This document shows positions 58,858 to 64,000 of a stretch of DNA of 64,000 nucleotides, one piece after another. Position numbers and translations under genes: made by a program. Position 1 is the first letter of the stretch. Every line of letters starts with the position of its first letter. The DNA is taken from the NCBI GenBank assembly GCA_018894105.1, contig CM032128.1, positions 30,279,299 through 30,343,298 on the forward strand. Direction: 5' to 3'. The notes under the pieces were generated by a model. That model was not told where the DNA came from and ran no database searches. It saw nothing but the letters and a program-made list of their open reading frames with translations. The DNA is from Jacaranda mimosifolia (lineage: Eukaryota > Streptophyta > Magnoliopsida > Lamiales > Bignoniaceae).

Positions 58858-61800
58858 CTGTTAGTCTTGAAACTCTCAGATCCATAGATATCCAGCACAC
58901 CAATTAAACATTTTGAATCGGGATCTCGACCAATGGACCCATTGATCTTATTGACAAGCCTGCAAATAAAGGTAAATAAAACCTGGATACTCAACAACAT
59001 CCTAATAAAATTACAAATACTGGACAAAGTGGGCTACTTCAGGAACAAGTATTCTCGACAATGCACATCTCTTAGAATCATAAAGATGAAGCTTACCAGT
59101 CAAACAGCCTTGAGTACACAATTTTGGCCAAAGCATCTCTACTGGCAGCAGCTTCTGCTGGATTCAACTCTTTGGTGAAGGTTTCATCACGAGCCTCAAT
59201 TACAATTACACGTCTGCAGAGGGAATCCTCCAAAGACTTTTCACCACACCTACAAAATACTGATGCTTTAAAAGCAAATTCGTTATCCCATTAGGCAACA
59301 AAGAAAAAAATGGGAATAACTGTTCTTATCAGTTTAAGCATGCCACAAGAAAATCAATTACATGAACAACTCAGCTGCTGTTCTTAAATGAAACCAAGAT
59401 TTTTCATCTTTAGGCATGGATGAATCGATTTCTTTCCCCTTAGCAAATTCAATGTTCCCAAGATGGAGGATTGCAGCAATAACCCGAAATATTGCATCCT
59501 GAAAGTTAACGAGGAAATGAATTAACAAGAGAATGTATTTGAAGATGAAGACAGTTTTGCATGTAAAATAACAGCAGTTAATACCTGTTCCTCAGAACTG
59601 ATTCCTACTGTATCCATTGCCTTCCTTGTTGCTGTATATTCTTCAGAATCATCAATTCCATCTAGCTCATAGCAGTTCGACTGGTTTAAATAATGAAATG
59701 TTCTTGGATTTTCCACCTTGTATTTTTGAATATCCTGAGCGGGACAAGGAAGCAAATAGGGTCACATTCAAAAATGGAGATTTAATAGATAATGTGAACA
59801 GACACAGATCAATTACCAACAAAATCAAATTACATCATAGAACAGTGAAGGACAGGTCGCCCTAATAGTTTTCCTTTATACCATATAAGCATAAAAGGAG
59901 ATCCATAGCGCATGCGTTTTTGAAAAACTGAGTTCAAGTAACTGCTAGAGCTGAAGACAATTTTTATACTGTTCATTAAACCCAAAAAAAAGGAATTTAT
60001 TTAAATAACAAGGAAAGCGAAAAAATGTAAAGAAGAAATTGTAAAAGGATATAATACGTATGAAATCATGCATGAACAATGTGCTACACTAACTAATACT
60101 AGTATAATTTAGCATGTGAAAAAGACTTGGGTTATTTTAATTGAGCATGATTTATGTGAAATGGTGGACAAAGCAACAAAAGCACCTTGAGTTTTATTTC
60201 TAAATCTCAGAAGGTGATAGACATTTTACTCTCTTTGTTCTTTTCTTTTGTCTTTTTTTTTTTTTCCTGGGGCAAAAATGAGGGAGAAAGTAGTGGTAGA
60301 GCTGATCAAGAAAACTGCCTTGAGATAATCACTTGGCAGAATATCATGTGTTCTGGCACTAATCAGTGCAAAGAACAAGAGAAAATTGATGAAGCACCAT
60401 GCATGCTGTACTACACAGACTTCACGGTCTGAGATACACTCTAAGTGAACAAAGGACCACATAAATTTGCCACAGTAGTAGGTTACCTCTTGCGGTGCAG
60501 CACAAAGCATATAGAAACAATGATAGTTTCTCTCAGGATCAGAAACTTGGCAAACACGAGATCTTTCAAGTAAGTATGTTCTGATGGAAGCACCAGAGAC
60601 CCTTCCCCATTGATCAAACTGAATTTCAACAAACTTACCAAAACGACTACAACAATAATTTGGGTGTGAATCAGTTGAACTAAACATAACACTTTCAACA
60701 AATAAAGCAGAGAAATTATACAAAGCAATAGTGTGCGAGAATCTTGAGTACCTTGAGTTATTATTTCTCACTGTCTTTGCATTACCGAATGCCTCAAGAA
60801 CAGCATTTGACTGCAACAAAGAAAGCATAGAACATAATGTGTGAAAGATCGCCCACGAGGCAGAATACTAAACTACCACATCAGAATCACTACTCCTCAC
60901 CCCTGTTGATGTAATTGACTGTATGAAACAATATATTACCTCAAGAACTTGTCGTTCCACTGTCCTTCCCTTGGCTGCAGATCGTCCCCCAATGTAAGCA
61001 AGATACTGCATAAGTGATTTTGTGCTTTCTGTTTTACCTGCCCCACTCTCACCAATAACCAAAATTGACTGACTTTTTCCTTCAGTTATCATAAGCCTGT
61101 GTCCAATGAGTGATCTCACTAATAGCAAGTAGCAACACATATAAAAGGACTAAATCTGACAATCTAGAGAAATACATGCCTGTATGCAGATTCTGCAACA
61201 GCAAATAGGTGTGGACTCAGCAGTCTCAGCTCACCAACTGCTGCTTTTTTATATTGTGCCATCATATGATTATCGTAGAGATGAGGCAATTTTTGAAAAG
61301 GATTTACAGCAATCAATATATTTCCAGCATAAGTCTGAGAAAATGATGAGAAAAAACAGCTTCAATAATACTAGAAAGACTTTATGGGTGATGTAGGATT
61401 GAAGGAGAACAAGTTTTCATGCGATGAACAAATAATGTGGAACTCACATATATCTCATTGATGTCATATCTAGATTTCAAATTATTCAGAACTCCAGGTT
61501 CATGCAAATATGCCAACTCTGTCATATCATCCACCCCACAAGGTGGGGATTCAGCATCTTTTCGATGGACATTAGACGACTTAGCCTTAACCTGCAGAAA
61601 ATAGTTGACAGACAAGCCAACTCAGCAAATTCTTGAATGATCCATTCTACTAGTGGCGCAAGAAACGGCTTATAAAAGTATCTAAGCTCGGATATGAAAA
61701 CTGAAAGTCCGAAAGGCCATTTTTCTTGTCTGATTTCTCCAGAGCGCACTACAATGAGCACGAAGATTTCTTGAAACTAAAACGAAAAACAGATAGAATT

Positions 61801-62507
61801 GGGAACCAACAATATCCATGCATAAGAAATTCTCAGAAATAACCCCTTAGAACAAATGTGAACTCAAACTGTGCTTCTAAGATGTCGTAAGGACACTCAC
61901 CGTCACCGTCTTCCCTGATGTACATCGCACCTTGATGTCATCACCACTGACTGCTACAACCTCACCATCTATCCATGCTACAACCTCACCATTTATCCGG
62001 GCTACATCGGGATCCTCCACCCACACAAGAGACCCAATCCCTAGAGTGCCTGGATCAACCTGCAAAAGTACAACAAATTTGGCTAATAACAATGACCACA
62101 AAACCAAAAAGTGATGAATATTGTAGCCGAAAAGAGAAGGCCGTTCTTTGGCCTCATGCAAAACACTTTTATGCAATGGGATATGTATAATGACCCACCG
62201 AAGTCCAAATTGAATTTCAAAAGTCCAGTTTCCAGGTCCATTACAACAGAGGATTACAAGTAGCATACAACATACACATTTTGTGTTTTCACGAGTCTGC
62301 TGGATCAATTAACTGCATGCAACTTAAATTTTAGTTTGTAGCAGATTTACATGCAAGTCTATCATTGATCCTCAAATTCTGACTTGCCAATTCTATTGAA
62401 CAGTGGATCAGATACTACAAAATATCAGCCAAGAAGATTAAGCAATGCCACGTACACTTCAAGAACAACCGAATACATAAACATACATAAACAAAGTTCA
62501 TTACCAT
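58858..62507 (-). pseudogene. Copy A: SH3-like segment and motor N-terminal half
   Basis: Exons on the minus strand: 62505-62507 (ATG, followed by donor GTAATG), 61901-62059, 61448-61591, 61180-61334, 60940-61096 (P-loop GESGAGKT), 60752-60810 and 60487-60646 (switch [15 protein letters not shown] across the junction), 59585-59734, 59362-59498, 59097-59249 and 58858-58959. All phases join. Oddities against copy B: an 8-residue in-frame duplication in the SH3-like exon (INGEVVAW inserted), a 3-residue insertion ([10 protein letters not shown] for ELRPHLF), a GC donor at 61178-61179, and DIYGSE in place of the near-invariant switch II DIYGFE (codon 58878-58880). Confidence 0.85.
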
Positions 62508-62686
62508 CTTGCAATAACTACAATGAGCTTCGTATTTACACCGTCCCGATTTTTCTCAATGAAGAGTGGGAAAATGGGAAAGGTGTAGAGGTTTCTTTAA
62601 ATGAAGAATTTAAAAGAGAGAAATATAACATAAAACCCCTCTTTTTGTTATGGTAAGCGAATTTATTTTCCTTTCAATTCTTTCGT

Positions 62687-62693
62687 ATTTATA
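62687..62693 (-). promoter_or_regulatory. Candidate TATA box of myosin copy A
   Basis: TATAAAT on the minus strand lies 180 bp upstream of the initiator ATG and is conserved with copy B (10119-10125). Between it and the ATG, copy A's leader has roughly 50 bp more than copy B (around 62525-62580). Confidence 0.5.
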
Positions 62694-62763
62694 AGCAGTC
62701 TTTTTCTCTCTCGCGCACGTTATTTTATTTGGGATTTTGGTCCTTGTCCGCAAATTTGCTTAA

Positions 62764-62827
62764 GTTGACTTTATTTCAAGTAGCCCCCAATTTAAGTTGA
62801 CTTTACTACAAGTAGCCTCCAATTAGA
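62764..62827 (-). repeat. 32-bp direct repeat upstream of myosin TATA box (copy A)
   Basis: Two 32-bp units starting GTTGACTTTA with a TAGCC(C/T)CCAATT block match the same pair in copy B. Here both units have drifted slightly more. They sit between the TATA box and the hAT insertion. Confidence 0.6.
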
Positions 62828-62909
62828 ACGTTGTTCCATTAATGCCCCTCCTAGATACTCGTTATTGCAAATCCGGGATTGTGTTGCTCGGACAAGATTG
62901 CACTTGGCC

Positions 62910-63320
62910 TAGAGGTAAAAACGCCAACGGATATTAAATGGATCGAATATTTTTATATTTGTATTCGTTTAACTTTTTAAATATTCAGATATGGATTTGA
63001 CAGATATTTAAAAAGAATATCCAAATTCATATTTATCGGATATCGATCGAATTCGAATATATCCGTATTCGATTATAATTATTCCGATGCATTCATATTT
63101 TATTAAACTTATACGAATTTTTATTATTATTTTATATTCATATTCGATAATAATTATTTAAATATTTATTTATAAATATCCAAATAAATAAATTTATGAA
63201 CCTATAATAAATATATATTTCAATTAATAGAAGAAATTATATAATTTAATTTAAATGAGAGCAATCAAACAAATAGCATAATTTTTAATTAATAATTGAC
63301 TTATAATTGATTATTAGTAC

Positions 63321-63353
<33 letters not shown>

Positions 63354-63743
63354 GCATTTAAATATATTAATTATAAAATTAACCAACAATAATCATGTTG
63401 ATTAACTTTATTCTTCAAGTTTTTCTCTATATTATAATAATTTTTTAAATTTATTCTTTTTTTTTCTCAATTCTTCAATTATAATTTATATATATACATA
63501 TATGGATTATGAGATTTTTATTGAAAAATATAAATAATAAATAATATATTATATAATAAATATATATTCGAATCGGATATTAAACAGATCGGATATGCAT
63601 TTATCATATGCATATCCATTTAAATCGGATATCTACTAATCGAATACAGATAATATCCACTTTAAACGGATGCGGATTAATTTTTATAAACAAATATGAA
63701 TGTAAATTGTAAATGAATTTTTAAATATTTATTTATAATCCTA
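62910..63743. mobile_element. Non-autonomous hAT-type element in copy A's promoter region (834 bp)
   Basis: It aligns with the element at 13314-14170 over its whole length, including the GGATAT/ATATCC-rich ends and an internal (AAT)n tract (63323-63351). The ends are TAGAGGTAAAA and TTATAATCCTA, more decayed than in the other copy. The flanks ACTTGGCC and ATTGGGCC agree at 6 of 8 positions. Copy B has the empty site at 10351-10358, so the insertion followed the duplication. It separates the proximal promoter, about 400 bp upstream of the ATG, from the older 5' flank. Confidence 0.8.
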
Positions 63744-64000
63744 ATTGGGCCCGCCGTTTAAAATGTCAGGGCGTTTAGCATTTGTTCTCTTTTTGACAAG
63801 CAATTTGTTGCCCCTCCTATTATAATTTTTTAAACATAGAAAAATGAAATTTCTATATTTATCATTAATATATTCGCATTGAATTTTCGTGACCACTAAT
63901 TTTGAGTGGCCAAGTGACCTTTTGTTATTTATAACATATGTAGGCGTATTAGTTGTCCGTTAGTGTTCGAACTGTTTACTTCTCATATTATGTAGAAGTC
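63744..64000. other. Upstream flank of copy A, continuing the duplication
   Basis: After the hAT element the sequence again matches copy B's upstream flank (compare 10359-10590), with similarity fading near the window end. No gene is seen. The duplication breakpoint on this side is at or just beyond the window edge. Confidence 0.6.

Larger units (their letters stand above)
46254..62507 (-). pseudogene. Class XI myosin, copy A: nearly full-length pseudogene (MYA2/XI-2 type)
   Basis: This is the longer of two tandem copies of an actin motor gene that would move organelles along F-actin. About 35 exons are recognisable in order: ATG-only exon, SH3-like segment, motor, IQ neck, coiled coil and dilute (DIL) cargo domain. 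Most splice sites are intact. The reading frame is not. A 1-base deletion at 57435/57436 gives a TGA at 57408-57410 inside the motor. A TAG interrupts the coiled coil at 51737-51739. The exons leading into the DIL domain are missing between 50991 and 51490. Indels break exons at 48633-48763 and 48510-48554. The last exon stops early after LLDDNSS. Unless these are assembly errors the gene cannot make a full myosin. The subgroup call rests on remembered MYA2 sequence (for example KYRISYDEI and TSLFGRM). Confidence 0.9.

Noticed and set aside
60226..60828. A 200-codon minus-strand open frame with myosin sequence
   Set aside because: It is two myosin exons read through an intron by chance; splice sites at 60646/60752 and phase show that the intron is removed.

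Overview
The window is nuclear DNA of a flowering plant, most likely a eudicot. It is very AT-rich, its genes are split by short GT-AG introns, and it carries plant transposon families (Helitron, hAT, Mutator-like, TRIM, Ty1/copia, Ty3/gypsy). It holds plant-specific families: a class XI myosin and a PLS-type pentatricopeptide repeat (PPR) protein. I did not find an undescribed multi-gene system. The notable content is a recent, decayed tandem duplication and an unusually readable set of nested transposons.

Layout. (1) 1-10.6 kb: a 3'-truncated copy of a class XI myosin gene (copy B, minus strand), with a solo LTR near its broken 3' end, preceded by a degenerate AT-rich repeat. (2) 10.6-41 kb: gene-poor and repeat-dominated. 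It holds an 857-bp hAT element, a Helitron carrying an RPA1-like fragment, a 349-bp TRIM retrotransposon, a head-to-tail group of Helitrons, a Mutator-like element, a long copia-type LTR with a 121-bp near-perfect palindrome, and a Ty3/gypsy LTR plus gag remnant interrupted by a solo LTR. (3) 41.5-43.1 kb: an intronless PPR gene (minus strand), the only clearly open gene. (4) 44.5-45.5 kb: a dead copia RT/RNase H fragment with its 3' LTR. (5) 46.3-62.7 kb: a second, nearly full-length myosin XI copy (copy A, minus strand). At least 35 exons are recognisable, from the initiator ATG to the cargo-binding (dilute/DIL) domain. (6) 62.9-63.7 kb: another hAT element, inserted in copy A's promoter region.

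The two myosin copies align exon by exon and intron by intron from about 1.03 kb (copy B) and 54.38 kb (copy A) through their promoters to the window edge. Their sequence matches the MYA2/XI-2 group of actin motors. Each copy has its own inactivating lesions, so I annotate both as pseudogenes. Copy A has a 1-base deletion in the motor, a nonsense codon, lost exons and indels in the tail. Copy B has a 64-bp deletion over an exon acceptor, a frameshift at the first IQ motif and no 3' half. All splice calls were made by eye from the sequence and family knowledge; none has transcript support.
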